A stretch of 64,000 bases of DNA, from positions 1 through 64,000 of the forward strand of contig CABUIE010000012.1 of NCBI GenBank assembly GCA_902491565.1, given 5' to 3'. The notes beneath the pieces were generated by a model. It was not told where the DNA came from, searched no databases, and saw nothing but the letters and a program-made list of their open reading frames with translations. The stretch comes from an uncultured Collinsella sp. Lineage in GTDB: Bacteria; Actinomycetota; Coriobacteriia; Coriobacteriales; Coriobacteriaceae. Shown piece after piece: positions 51,871 to 61,068 of the stretch. The position numbers and the translations under genes were made by a program. How positions within the stretch are numbered: position 1 is the first letter of the stretch; every line of letters begins with the position of its first letter.

Positions 51871-54054
51871 GTGAAGGATTCCGATCTCTCCACAACGGCT
51901 GCGCGCGACGCTGCCCGCATCGTCTGGTTTAAGCGCTACCCCGCCAAGCAGACGCTCATCGCATTTTTGCTCGCGCTGTTGGCGACCACGGCGTTTTCCA
52001 TCGATCCCTCCCCGGTGTCGAGCAACGCAGTCTTGGCGATTGACCCCAAAGCCTCGGGCATGCTGTACGTGTGCTACGAGGTGCTCCTCTCGTTTGCCGG
52101 CCATACCGACGCGGTCATGCTGCTTGCACTTGCCTGCCTGCTCACCTTGCCGTTTCGCTACGTGTTCTTTGGCCGTGGCGACACCTGGCGTCCATCGATC
52201 ATTCTGCCGTCGCTGTTCTTCGCCATCTGCATGGTGTTCGGCCGCAGCTACGATCTCACCGACTCGGCCGAGATTGTCCTTGGCGACAAAGCTCGCATCA
52301 TCTGCGCCTGGATTGGCGGCGCGGGCTGGATGCTCCTGGCGATCGTTGCCTTCTACCTTGCCTTTGAGTGTCTAGATTGGCTGAGCTCTCGGCGCATCCC
52401 GTTTTCCGAAGCGCACTTTGGCCGCGTATGGCGTGTGACTCACGCCGTGCTCTCGGTCCATCCCTTTGCCGGGCCCTTCCTGGTGCTTATGATCGCCTGG
52501 GCGCCCACGCTCATCGCTTCGCTGCCCGGCCTTTTTATGGGAGATACGGGTGCGCAGATTCGCCAGTGGTTCAACTACCCCAACGGCACGAGTGACTACC
52601 TGCGTCTGCTCAATCCCAATGTGTTGCTCAACGGACATCATCCCGTGGTGCACACGGCTATCATCGGTTCGTGCGTCCAGCTGGGACTTTCACTGTTCAA
52701 CAGCGCCAACGCAGGTCTTGCCATCTACACCTGCGCTCAGTTCGTCATTACGGCCGCCTGCATGGCCTATTCCATCTCGTCGCTGCGCAAGCTGGGCGTG
52801 AGCCTGCCGGTCCGCGGCGTGATCTTGCTGTTCTTTGTGTTTATGCCGATGTTCTCTAACTACGCGGCGTTGCTCACCAAAGACGTGCTCTTTGCCGACG
52901 CGTTCTTGGTGCTGCTGGTACAGACCGTCAAGCTCGTGGCATGTGGCTTGCCCCGTCGTGATGCCAATGTCGAGCGAACGGGCGAGAAAGCCCCCGTGCT
53001 CTTTGCGCGCCACGACTGGCTGCTGCTTGCTCTGGGCGCCATGGGCTCCACGTTTCTGCGTAACGGCGGCCTGGTGTTTCCCCTGGCGGCATGCGTAATC
53101 GCGGCGGCGCTTTGCGCATGGGACGTGCATGTGACTCGTCGTGCAGCCAAGCAGGCTGGTGCTGCGCCTTCGGGCGCCACCCCGCGTTTCCGCTGGGTGG
53201 GAGTTCTTGCGGTGCTTGCGCTCTGCCTTGCCTCTAATATGTACTTCACCAAGGTCTTTATGCCGGCACACGACATCACGCCTGGTTCCAAGCGCGAAAT
53301 CCTCTCGATTCCGTTCCAGCAGACGGCTCGTTTTGTCCAAAAGCACGACGGCCTCAACTCGGGCGTCAACCCCACGGTTAAGGAGGACGGCACCATCGTG
53401 GAGGCTCCTTGCGACGGCTTGGTGACCGACGAAGAGCGTGTCGTGATCGACCGTGTGCTCAAGTACGAGAATCTGGGCCGCCGTTACAACCCGGATAAGT
53501 CGGACGCCGTCAAAAATTGCTTTAACGAGTACGCCTCGCAGGAGGACATCAAGGCCTATTTTGAGGTGTGGGCCCAGATGTTCAAAAAGGATCCCGAGTG
53601 CTATATCTCGGCGCTCATCAATAACTACTACGGCTACTTCTATCCGAGTGCCCGCGATGTGTGGGTCTACAGCACGGCGCGCAGTGCCGAGATTATGGCA
53701 CGTCCCGATAATCTCAAGTACTTCGACTTCCATCCGGTCGATAGCAAGGTTGTGCGCTGGTGCGATCATCTGATCAACCTGTATCGCGTGGCAGTGCAAC
53801 GCATCCCGTTTATCTCGCTCACCATGAGTTCGGCCACCTATGTGTGGATCATGATCGCCGTGGTAGTCTATCTGCTACGTCGTCATTCGTGGCGCGGGCT
53901 GGCCATTTGGGTGCCGCTGCTGGGCGTGCTCGCCGTGTGCCTGATCGGTCCCTGCAACGGCTCGACCTACATGCGCTACCTGTATCCGGTCATCGCCTGC
54001 ATGCCCTTTGCCATCGGCGCCACGATCACCCGCAGCGACCTCCTCTGGGCCTAA
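51871..54054 (+). CDS. DUF6020 family polytopic membrane protein
   Basis: A 727-residue membrane protein with about twelve helices from residue 28 on and a C-terminal third that is partly extracytoplasmic. The layout (helices, a large exposed loop with NDKSDAVKNC-like charged sequence around 520-600, further helices) recalls GT-C glycosyltransferases, and GDTGAQIRQWFNYPNG near residue 228 follows the first loop, but no catalytic motif is certain. GTG start with AAAGG ten bases upstream. It may act in envelope polysaccharide synthesis, which is inference. Confidence 0.8.
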   Translation: MKDSDLSTTAARDAARIVWFKRYPAKQTLIAFLLALLATTAFSIDPSPVSSNAVLAIDPKASGMLYVCYEVLLSFAGHTDAVMLLALACLLTLPFRYVFFGRGDTWRPSIILPSLFFAICMVFGRSYDLTDSAEIVLGDKARIICAWIGGAGWMLLAIVAFYLAFECLDWLSSRRIPFSEAHFGRVWRVTHAVLSVHPFAGPFLVLMIAWAPTLIASLPGLFMGDTGAQIRQWFNYPNGTSDYLRLLNPNVLLNGHHPVVHTAIIGSCVQLGLSLFNSANAGLAIYTCAQFVITAACMAYSISSLRKLGVSLPVRGVILLFFVFMPMFSNYAALLTKDVLFADAFLVLLVQTVKLVACGLPRRDANVERTGEKAPVLFARHDWLLLALGAMGSTFLRNGGLVFPLAACVIAAALCAWDVHVTRRAAKQAGAAPSGATPRFRWVGVLAVLALCLASNMYFTKVFMPAHDITPGSKREILSIPFQQTARFVQKHDGLNSGVNPTVKEDGTIVEAPCDGLVTDEERVVIDRVLKYENLGRRYNPDKSDAVKNCFNEYASQEDIKAYFEVWAQMFKKDPECYISALINNYYGYFYPSARDVWVYSTARSAEIMARPDNLKYFDFHPVDSKVVRWCDHLINLYRVAVQRIPFISLTMSSATYVWIMIAVVVYLLRRHSWRGLAIWVPLLGVLAVCLIGPCNGSTYMRYLYPVIACMPFAIGATITRSDLLWA

Positions 54055-54055
54055 T

Positions 54056-54088
54056 TTGGTGCAAAGGGGACAGGTTGCTTTGCACCAA
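54056..54088. repeat. GGGAC-core REP-like hairpin (g)
   Basis: Perfect arms TTGGTGCAAAG-type with CTTTGCACCAA around GGGACAGGTTG, a third arm sequence on the same core. It starts one base past the preceding stop codon. Confidence 0.85.
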
Positions 54089-54219
54089 GGGGCCGCATCA
54101 TCACGACGCCTTCATTTTTGGGTTTATCTCGCAGGCCAGTAGGTATATCATAACGACGTTTGTTTATATTGCCCGAGCATCTGCGCTGGGCTTTAGGTCG
54201 AAACCGATAGGAGACACGT

Positions 54220-55026
54220 ATGTCCGGACACTCTAAGTGGGCCACAACCAAGCATCGTAAGGGCGCGCAGGACGCCAAGCGTTCCGCCCTCTTCTCCAAG
54301 CTGAGCCGCAACATCACCGTTGCCGCCCGTCTCGGCGGCGACCCGCTGCCCGAGAACAACGCCAGCCTCGCCGCTGCCGTTGCCAAGGCCAAGGCTCAGT
54401 CCATGCCCAAGGACAAGATCAAGTCCGCTATCGACAAGGCCTTCGGTTCGGGTGCCGATGCCGCCGTCTACGAGAACATCGTGTACGAGGGCTACGGTCC
54501 CGCCGGTGTCGCCGTCTACGTTGACTGCCTGACCGATAACCGCAACCGCACCGCTGCCGACGTCCGTTCTGCCTTCTCCCACGCTGGTGGCAACCTGGGC
54601 ACCTCCGGTTCCGTCGCCTTCCAGTTTGAGCGCAAGGGCCAGATCGTCGTCGCCAAGGAGATCCTGGACGAGAACGCCAAGAAGGAGACCATGATCGCCA
54701 ACGGTGCTGCCGGTGACGAGGATGAGTTCATGATGGCCATCGCCGAGGCCGGTGGCGAGGACTACGAGGACGCCGGCGAGGAGTGGATCGTCTGGACTGC
54801 TGCCAACGAGGTCATGGCTGTCTCCAAGGCGCTCGAGGAGCAGGGCGTCCAGGTCAAGGGTTCCGAGACCACCATGGTCCCGACTACCCCGACCGAGGTC
54901 TCCGGCGCCGATGCCAAGAAGGTTCAGCGCCTCATCGACCGTCTTGAGGAGCTCGACGACGTCCAGGATGTTTACAGCACCATGGACATGACCGACGAGG
55001 TCATCGCTGCCCTCGAGGAGGAGTAG
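54220..55026 (+). CDS. YebC/PmpR family transcriptional regulator
   Basis: A 268-residue cytoplasmic protein with the conserved start MSGHSKWATTKHRKGAQDAKR, KAKAQSMPKDKIKSAIDKA and the acidic C-terminal half with PTTPTEVSG. Members bind DNA or help translation of polyproline stretches. The reading is full length. High-quality codon use suggests strong expression. The start is preceded by ATAGGAGA. Confidence 0.94.
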   Translation: MSGHSKWATTKHRKGAQDAKRSALFSKLSRNITVAARLGGDPLPENNASLAAAVAKAKAQSMPKDKIKSAIDKAFGSGADAAVYENIVYEGYGPAGVAVYVDCLTDNRNRTAADVRSAFSHAGGNLGTSGSVAFQFERKGQIVVAKEILDENAKKETMIANGAAGDEDEFMMAIAEAGGEDYEDAGEEWIVWTAANEVMAVSKALEEQGVQVKGSETTMVPTTPTEVSGADAKKVQRLIDRLEELDDVQDVYSTMDMTDEVIAALEEE

Positions 55027-55095
55027 CGCCCGCACGGGTTAAGCCGTGCATATCTGGGCATAATGAAGCGAGCATGCAAGCCTCGTGGAATAGAT

Positions 55096-55138
55096 GAGCC
55101 GGATCCGCGTGCGTAGAGCACCGGACCCGGCTCTTTTA
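55096..55138 (+). terminator. Rho-independent terminator after yebC
   Basis: The stem GAGCCGG(A)TCCG/CGGA(C)CCGGCTC is followed by TTTTATA, with the amaP leader starting soon after. Confidence 0.75.
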
Positions 55139-55192
55139 TAATGATGCGAACCGTTTTGCATTTCGAGAGCCGAGATTTGAAGGGAGCGCCAC

Positions 55193-55738
55193 GTGCGCGT
55201 ACTCAAACGAGCCCTAGCGATTGTGTATCTTGCCGCCGCCATCGTGGCGCTGGGCACGCTTGTCTGCCAGTTTTGGGGGCCGTATACGTATCGCTTTATG
55301 CTGCTGATGCGCGACCCCATGCCGCGCATTGTCGTGACGGCATGCGGCGGAGTTGTGGCGATCGGCGTGCTGGTAAGCTTCTTCCGCCTGATGTTTGCTC
55401 GTCGCGAGCCGTCCTGCGTGCATCCGGCGGGGGAGCGCAATATCGAGGTCACGCTCGCGGCGCTTTCTTCGTGTGCTAGGGCTGCTGCCGAGCGCGACGA
55501 CCGCGTGATGGTCGAGCATGTCGAGGCCCGCGTCCAAGGCTCCGACGATTCGCACGTCCGTTTTAAGGTCGAGGCTATCGCGCTTGACGATAAGGACGTG
55601 GCATCTCTGGCTACCGCGATGCAGCAGCGCATCGAGGAAGCTTGCGACACCATGCTCGGCACGCCGGGTACGACCGCGCGCGTCCGTTTTTTGCCGTCCA
55701 AGACTACCGTCCAGACCGTGGAGGTTTCCGGTGAGTGA
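55193..55738 (+). CDS. amaP: AmaP-like alkaline shock membrane anchor protein
   Basis: A 181-residue protein with two N-terminal helices (about 8-28 and 43-65) and a cytoplasmic domain, as in AmaP, which tethers Asp23 to the membrane. The first GTG at 55193 follows AAGGGAG. Its last codons overlap the DUF2273 gene (GTGAGTGA), and Asp23 follows, matching the arrangement of alkaline-shock operons. Sequence identity to AmaP is low, so the name rests mainly on topology and context. Confidence 0.78.
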   Translation: MRVLKRALAIVYLAAAIVALGTLVCQFWGPYTYRFMLLMRDPMPRIVVTACGGVVAIGVLVSFFRLMFARREPSCVHPAGERNIEVTLAALSSCARAAAERDDRVMVEHVEARVQGSDDSHVRFKVEAIALDDKDVASLATAMQQRIEEACDTMLGTPGTTARVRFLPSKTTVQTVEVSGE

Positions 55739-56108
55739 TACCAATCAAGATAAGACCGCTCGTACGCCGCGCCTGACGATTGACCAGAGCGCCACGCCGG
55801 CGAACGAACCTGTTGATTCCAAAGCAGAAGCAATCGAGTTACAAGACGCGGCAGCCGCGGATTTTGACGAGGCTATGGGTCTCATCAAGGGTACGGGCGC
55901 TGCCATCTGGAGCTATGCTGTGCGTCATCCCAACACCACGCTCGGTGCTGTCGCTGGCTTTATCCTCGCCGTGTTGGTGCTCACGTTGGGCCTGTGGGAC
56001 ACGCTCGTCATTGCATTCTTCGTGCTGATTGGCGCCGTGATTGGCCAGATTCGTGACGGCGAGAACGGGATCGTCAACTTCTTCGGCCGTCTGTTTAGCG
56101 GCCGCTAA
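55731..56108 (+). CDS. DUF2273 family small membrane protein
   Basis: A 125-residue protein with a polar N-terminus and two helices in the C-terminal half (TTLGAVAGFILAVLVLTLGLW in parts and TLVIAFFVLIGAVIGQIRDG), then a short amphipathic tail. The GTG at 55731 overlaps the amaP stop by eight bases. DUF2273 genes sit between amaP and asp23 in many Gram-positives and are thought to form part of the envelope-stress complex. Confidence 0.82.
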   Translation: MSDTNQDKTARTPRLTIDQSATPANEPVDSKAEAIELQDAAAADFDEAMGLIKGTGAAIWSYAVRHPNTTLGAVAGFILAVLVLTLGLWDTLVIAFFVLIGAVIGQIRDGENGIVNFFGRLFSGR

Positions 56109-56152
56109 TATGTATTCGACTGTCGCATCTGCGGCAGGCATAAGGAGGAACC

Positions 56153-56674
56153 ATGGCTTTTAATACGAAGGTCGATGTAGCCGATACCGAGCTCGAGGCA
56201 GACGAGACCGTCGCTGCCGAGGCCGAGGATGTGACGCTCGAGGACGAGGCGCTCGTCGAGGCCGAGTCCGCCGATGATGCGGACGAGGATGATGAGGAAA
56301 CAGACGAGTCCGAGGACTCGCTGACCTATTCCAACGGTGTGATCGAGAAGATCGTTGCCATGGCCACCCGCGAGGTTCCGCACGTTCTGGGCATGAAGGG
56401 TAACCTCATGCATTTTGTGCAGGAGCAGTTTGGTGCCGAGAATCTGACCAAGGGCGTGACGGTCGAGGTCACCGATGACAATCGCGTGGTCGTCAACATC
56501 TCCGTCATTATCGAGTACGGCGCCTATGCGCCCGCGATTTTCGACGACGTCAAGGAGCGCGTCACCGAGCGCCTTGCCGCGATGACCGGCCTTGAGGTGG
56601 CGGGCGTCAATCTGCGTATCGAGGACGTCATCACCCCCGAGGAGTACGAGCACCGCACCAGCCAGCACGAGTAA
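56153..56674 (+). CDS. Asp23/Gls24 family envelope stress protein
   Basis: A 173-residue cytoplasmic protein of the alkaline shock protein 23 family. An acidic N-terminal extension (about 1-58) is followed by the domain with YSNGVIEKIVAMATREVPHV, VTVEVTDDNRVVVNISVIIEYG in parts and VTERLAAMTGLEVAGVNLRI. It would be recruited to the membrane by the AmaP-like protein encoded two genes upstream. The start follows AAGGAGGA. Confidence 0.92.
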   Translation: MAFNTKVDVADTELEADETVAAEAEDVTLEDEALVEAESADDADEDDEETDESEDSLTYSNGVIEKIVAMATREVPHVLGMKGNLMHFVQEQFGAENLTKGVTVEVTDDNRVVVNISVIIEYGAYAPAIFDDVKERVTERLAAMTGLEVAGVNLRIEDVITPEEYEHRTSQHE

Positions 56675-56709
56675 CCTTCCAAAAAGAGACAGGTTTGTTT
56701 TGGCAGGTT
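56673..56709. repeat. GGGAC-core REP-like hairpin (h)
   Basis: The arms AACCTTCCAAAA and TTTTGGCAGGTT (one mismatch) surround AGAGACAGGTTTG, with the core mutated from GGGAC to GAGAC. It overlaps the asp23 stop codon. Confidence 0.7.
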
Positions 56710-56727
56710 TTATCTGCGAAAACGTTA

Positions 56728-56769
56728 AACGGCCGACCGCGCAAGCAAAAGCGTGGCCGGCCGTTATTT
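56728..56769 (+). terminator. Rho-independent terminator after the asp23 operon
   Basis: The stem AACGGCCG(A)CC(G)CGC with its complement GCGTGGCCGGCCGTT is followed by ATTTG. Confidence 0.75.
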
Positions 56770-56882
56770 GTATGCCCCCCGATGTAGGCATACCGCTCGT
56801 CTAACTAGGGGTTGCAATCGTCGCGTTCCGCGTTACCCTAATGGGCGCATTGTTTCCAAATTGTTAACGAGGGGTTGCCGTA

Positions 56883-57905
56883 ATGGCTGACGAGCACGAA
56901 ACAGAAAGCAAGGCATGGGCGATTGAGGCCGCCGCGGCAGAGGCGGCATCGCGTGCTGCCGAAGAGGTGCATCGTCCTCCCGTAGTGCCGATGGAGCGCG
57001 TGGTTGATCGCACCGATATCGAGCGCGGCGAGCGTGTCGGTCAAAAGCGCAGCCAGGAGCCGGGCTTCCCGCGCTTTTTTGCCGAGCTCAATCTGGGCCT
57101 GATTCTTACGGCCTTCGCCATCGTTGCGTTTAAAACCCCTAATCACTTTGCTTTTGGCGGCACCTCGGGCGTGTCGGTCATTCTGTCCACGCTGTTCCCG
57201 ACCCTGCCCGTCGGCGTTTTTATGTGGATTATCAACGCGGTTCTCGTTGTCTTGGGCTTTATCTTTTTGGAGCGCAAGGCAATCCTGTGGAGCGTCTTCG
57301 CCTCGTTTGCGCTGTCCGCCTATGTTTCGCTTTTTGAGCTCTTTATCCCGACTGATGTCTCGATGACGGGCGATATGTGGCTTGACCTGTGCTTTGCCGT
57401 GATCCTGCCGGCGCTCGGCAGCGCCATTGTCTTTGATATTGGCGCCTCGACGGGCGGCACGGACATTCTTGCCATGATCCTCAAGCGCCGCACGACGCTC
57501 GAGATTGGCCGCGCGCTGCTGTTGGTTGATATCGGCATCGTGGCCATCGCGGCCTTTTTGTATGGCCCGCGTGTCGGTCTGTATTGTGTGCTCGGCCTGT
57601 TTGCCAAGACGCTTGTGGTCGACAAAGCCATTGAGAGCATTCACCTTCGTAAGGTCTGCACAGTCATTTGTTCCGAGCCCCTTAAGGTCGAGGAGTTTAT
57701 CGTCAAGCATCTCAACCGTACGGCGACCATCAGTCGCGGCTACGGTGCCTTCTCGGGCAAGTGCGTGACGGTGATCATGAGCGTGCTGAGCCGTCGCGAG
57801 GCCGTGCAGCTGCGCCGTTATGCGCGCGAGGTCGATCCGGGTGCCTTTATCACGATCGTCGACAGCTCCGAGATTGTCGGCAAGGGCTTCCGAGGAACGA
57901 ACTAG
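56883..57905 (+). CDS. YitT family membrane protein
   Basis: A 340-residue protein: a charged N-terminus of about 60 residues, five or six helices (about 65-255, with GGTSGVSVILSTLFPTLPVG and ASTGGTDILAMI) and a cytoplasmic C-terminal DUF2179 domain (about 265-335, TISRGYGAFSGK and VDPGAFITIVDSSEIVGKGF). The family is uncharacterised; the C-terminal domain is thought to bind a small ligand or partner. It is monocistronic with its own ATG after ACGAGGGG. Confidence 0.9.
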   Translation: MADEHETESKAWAIEAAAAEAASRAAEEVHRPPVVPMERVVDRTDIERGERVGQKRSQEPGFPRFFAELNLGLILTAFAIVAFKTPNHFAFGGTSGVSVILSTLFPTLPVGVFMWIINAVLVVLGFIFLERKAILWSVFASFALSAYVSLFELFIPTDVSMTGDMWLDLCFAVILPALGSAIVFDIGASTGGTDILAMILKRRTTLEIGRALLLVDIGIVAIAAFLYGPRVGLYCVLGLFAKTLVVDKAIESIHLRKVCTVICSEPLKVEEFIVKHLNRTATISRGYGAFSGKCVTVIMSVLSRREAVQLRRYAREVDPGAFITIVDSSEIVGKGFRGTN

Positions 57906-58054
57906 CACAGACGTATTCAACGAACCGCCTGCTGGCGCCGTGTATCTTGCAAATCGGTCATCTTTGAGTATTTGACCCCACATTGGGCAATAATGATGCT
58001 AAAGACATCGTTTGCGATCCAAGTGATTTGTTCAAGATACGAAGGGATGATTCT

Positions 58055-59296
58055 ATGTTCTGCTCGCAGTGTGGCGCCCCCATGGGCGATAACGACAAGT
58101 TCTGCGGCGTGTGTGGTGCTCCTAATGCCGGTGCCGCTGGCCCCGCTCCCCAGGGACAGCCTCAGCCCCAGCAGTTTGTTCCGCAACCGCCCGTGGCGAA
58201 TGCGCCAAAGGGCTGTGTGGCTCAGGCGTTCCAAGATATGACCAAGACTCCGGGTGTGCTTCAGCGTGTATGCCAAATCGCGTTTTTGCCGGCGCTGATT
58301 TGCGTTGTGTCGGTGCTCGTGTTGTTTATTCCCGTTATTGGCGGCATTGCGGCTGCCATCGGCTTTTTGGCAGCTTGCATTGCGAGCGTGTGCGGTTCCG
58401 GCTTTGGCATCGAGTGGGGTCGCGATCTGTCGCTTAAGATCGATGACGGCATGGATCGTCCGCTGATGCATTCCACGTCGTTTGGTCTCGGAGTCTTTTC
58501 GAGCGTTATTTCGGTCGTGCTCGAGGTTATCGCTGCCATTCCCGTTATCGGTGTAGTGCTTTCGCTGGTGGAGGGCGTGGTAATTGGCGCTGCGGGCTCG
58601 TACTCCTACTATGGCTCCTATGCGCTCGAGGCTGCGCTGTTCGGTTCGCTCGGCCTGCTTGTCCTGGCGCTGATTGCCTCGGCGATTCTGGGTGTCTTCT
58701 TTAAGATGTTCGCCGACATCGCCGTGATGCACTTTGCGGTGACCGGTCGCGTCGAGAGCGCGTTTTCGCTCGATAAGGTCTGGGCGGCCTTTAAGCACAA
58801 CAAGACCAAGCTGTTCTGCGCTTCGTTCCTTCCCGAGTTTTTGACGGGCCTGGTCGCCAATGTTGTCACATGGATCTTGACGGTCGTCTTTGGCGCCATT
58901 GCCTCTGTCGGTATGTATAGCTACTACTATCGTCCTACGGGTATTGAGGCAATTGTTACCGGCGGTGGCGTCACGCTCGTGCTGTTCCTGGTGCTGGTTG
59001 CTTTCGTCACCGTATTTCTTACGGTCTTTGGCAAGATGCTCAAGCACCGTGCCGTTGGCTATTGGGTCGCACGCTATGCAAGCGAATGGGCCGATGAGGA
59101 TAAGGACGACGTCCTGACTTTTGCATTGCCCTTCGAGAAGAAGTCCGCTGCTTCGGGTTACAGCGCTCCGGATGCTTCGCCGGCACCTGCACCCGCTCCC
59201 GCGACCGAGCCTGCGCCTGAGCCTGAGCCTGAGCCGGCACCTGCACCTGAGTCGGCGTCCGAGCCAAGCTCCGACGAGGAACCTCAGGACGAGTAG
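58055..59296 (+). CDS. Zinc-ribbon membrane protein (DUF4013-like)
   Basis: A 413-residue protein that begins with a zinc ribbon (CSQCG...CGVCG, residues 3-23), then a Pro/Gln-rich linker, about six helices (about 70-330) with GRDLSLKIDDGMDRPL between them, and a tail rich in Pro/Ala/Glu after residue 370 (PAPAPAPATEPAPEPEP). The arrangement resembles DUF4013 proteins, but I cannot confirm the family. The start ATG at 58055 follows GAAGGGA. Confidence 0.75.
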   Translation: MFCSQCGAPMGDNDKFCGVCGAPNAGAAGPAPQGQPQPQQFVPQPPVANAPKGCVAQAFQDMTKTPGVLQRVCQIAFLPALICVVSVLVLFIPVIGGIAAAIGFLAACIASVCGSGFGIEWGRDLSLKIDDGMDRPLMHSTSFGLGVFSSVISVVLEVIAAIPVIGVVLSLVEGVVIGAAGSYSYYGSYALEAALFGSLGLLVLALIASAILGVFFKMFADIAVMHFAVTGRVESAFSLDKVWAAFKHNKTKLFCASFLPEFLTGLVANVVTWILTVVFGAIASVGMYSYYYRPTGIEAIVTGGGVTLVLFLVLVAFVTVFLTVFGKMLKHRAVGYWVARYASEWADEDKDDVLTFALPFEKKSAASGYSAPDASPAPAPAPATEPAPEPEPEPAPAPESASEPSSDEEPQDE

Positions 59297-59307
59297 CCAT
59301 GCCGTCT

Positions 59308-59334
59308 GCCATTTGGGGACGGGGTAGAAATGGT
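59308..59334. repeat. GGGAC-core REP-like hairpin (i)
   Basis: CCATTT and AAATGG pair around GGGGACGGGGTAG, another arm set on a GGGAC core. It lies 12 bases past the preceding stop codon. Confidence 0.65.
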
Positions 59335-59355
59335 AGAAATAGCGCTTGAAGAATG

Positions 59356-59395
59356 AGCGGGGGCGGACGTGTCGAAACGTCCGCCCCCGCTTTGA
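59356..59395. terminator. Bidirectional terminator between convergent genes
   Basis: A perfect 15-bp stem AGCGGGGGCGGACGT with its complement and a 6-base loop, T-rich on the plus side and CATTCTTC on the minus side, lies between the zinc-ribbon gene and the M20 gene. Confidence 0.8.
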
Positions 59396-59436
59396 CATCG
59401 CGATGTGGCTATGACTGCGAGATGCCAGCGAATCGA

Positions 59437-60900
59437 TTACTCGTCGTGCTTCTCCTCACGGCGTGCAGCAGCGCGTGCGTCGTGGATGCCCTTGATCGCG
59501 GCATGGCGAGCCGTTCGGGCATCATGGATGGCGTCGCGAGCCTCTGCGGTCGTCGCCTTGGCAGAGCGCAACTTGGCGGCCAGATCGGGGTTGGTTTCGG
59601 CGACCGCGGTAATCGCGGGGCCGTCGAGCTCCTCTTGCGTGGGCTCGGCCAAAAAGTCGATAGCATACTGGGCGGCCACCATGGAGCCCTTTGCCAGCAC
59701 GGTCTCGTCGATCTTGTAGAAGCAGGAATGTTGGGCGTACGTGGCGCCAATCTTGGGGTTGCGCGTACCTACAAAGGCGAGCACGCCCGGTACGCGACGC
59801 AGGTACTCCGAAAAATCCTCGCCCGAAAGCGTGCCGCGATAATGGCCTTGGCCGGTGGGGCCCAGGCACTTGATTACAGCCTGACGGCAGCGCTCGCTCG
59901 AGGCGGCGTCGTTTTCGACCTTGTAGTTGGCGATGGTGTAGTCGGTGAGCTCTGCCTCGGCGCCCAGAGCTGCCGCGGTATGCTCCACGATGCGGCGCAT
60001 GAGCTCCGGCATTTCCTCATGCGTCTTGTCGCCATAGGTGCGCACCGTGCCGGCGAGGTACGCCGTGCCGGCGATAACGTTGCGCGCGGTGCCGCCGTGC
60101 AGCTCGCCGACGGTGATGACGGCGGGTTCGTAGGGGCTAATCTCGCGCGAGACGATGGTCTGCAGGGCGTTGACAATCTCGGCGGCAACCATAACGGCGT
60201 CGTGGCCGCGCTGGGGCATGGCGCCATGGCACGAGGTGCCGCGAACGTCGATGCGGAACCAGTCGGTGTTTGCCATGCGTGGGCCGGGCTCGCAGCTTAC
60301 GGTGCCGGCGTCGACCTCGCTCCAGATGTGCGCGGCGTAGGCGCCGTCGACGCCGTCGAGCACACCCGTGCCAATCATGAGTTTGGCGCCCTGGCCGTTT
60401 TCCTCGCTGGGCTGGAATACGATGCGAATCTCGCCGTGGATGTCATCGGTCATGTGGCGCAGAATCTGCAGCGTGCCGAGCATCATGGCGATATGGCAGT
60501 CGTGACCGCAGGCGTGCATGCAGCCCTCGTTGACGCTGGCGAACTCCTCGCCGGTCTGTTCGGTGACGGGCAGGGCGTCGATGTCGGCGCGCAGCAGGAT
60601 GCGGCGGCGTGGCGTGCCGTCCTCGCGATAGGCGTCGGGCGCGGTGCCGCGAAGGGTCGCCACAAGGCCCGTCTTGAGCGGACGCTCGTAGGGGATATTC
60701 ATGGCGTCGAGCTGGTTGGCGATGTCGGAGGTCGTGCGCTCCTCGGCGAGGCTCAGCTCCGGGTGCTTATGGAAGTGCCGGCGCTGCTTGATGATATATG
60801 GTTCAAACTCGGTAGCGATATCTTGGATGGCCGCGGTGACGTCGTCAGCCGCGCGAGCCTCGGTCGCCGCCATAATCTGCTGTGCCTTGGTCTTCGTCAT
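59437..60900 (-). CDS. M20 family metallo-amidohydrolase
   Basis: Dinuclear metal hydrolase of the AbgB/hippurate hydrolase group, cleaving N-acyl amino acids. The 487-residue protein has RRHFHKHPELSLAEERT, RADIDALPV, the metal ligands in HACGHDCHIAMMLG and PSEENGQGA, the lid domain in the middle, and a late histidine in YAQHSCFY. A C-terminal helical tail of about 60 residues (AKLRSAKATTAEARDAIHDA) is beyond the usual fold. The ATG at 60900 starts the family similarity; a frame extending upstream overlaps the divergent gene. It is divergent from a YtcJ-like amidohydrolase. Confidence 0.9.
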   Translation of the reverse strand: MTKTKAQQIMAATEARAADDVTAAIQDIATEFEPYIIKQRRHFHKHPELSLAEERTTSDIANQLDAMNIPYERPLKTGLVATLRGTAPDAYREDGTPRRRILLRADIDALPVTEQTGEEFASVNEGCMHACGHDCHIAMMLGTLQILRHMTDDIHGEIRIVFQPSEENGQGAKLMIGTGVLDGVDGAYAAHIWSEVDAGTVSCEPGPRMANTDWFRIDVRGTSCHGAMPQRGHDAVMVAAEIVNALQTIVSREISPYEPAVITVGELHGGTARNVIAGTAYLAGTVRTYGDKTHEEMPELMRRIVEHTAAALGAEAELTDYTIANYKVENDAASSERCRQAVIKCLGPTGQGHYRGTLSGEDFSEYLRRVPGVLAFVGTRNPKIGATYAQHSCFYKIDETVLAKGSMVAAQYAIDFLAEPTQEELDGPAITAVAETNPDLAAKLRSAKATTAEARDAIHDARTARHAAIKGIHDARAAARREEKHDE

Positions 60901-61068
60901 GGTCGATTTGCTCCTTGCTGGGTTGATCGCAAAATCGTACAGGCTCTCTCCAGTATGCCACCTGCCGCTAGGGCTGGTAAAGTTGCCGTTTGCCGCTTGG
61001 GGTTTTGTTACAAGGGCGGGGGAGTACACTCGGGGGTGTTGAATTTCCTGCCAGAGATGGGGATGCCC

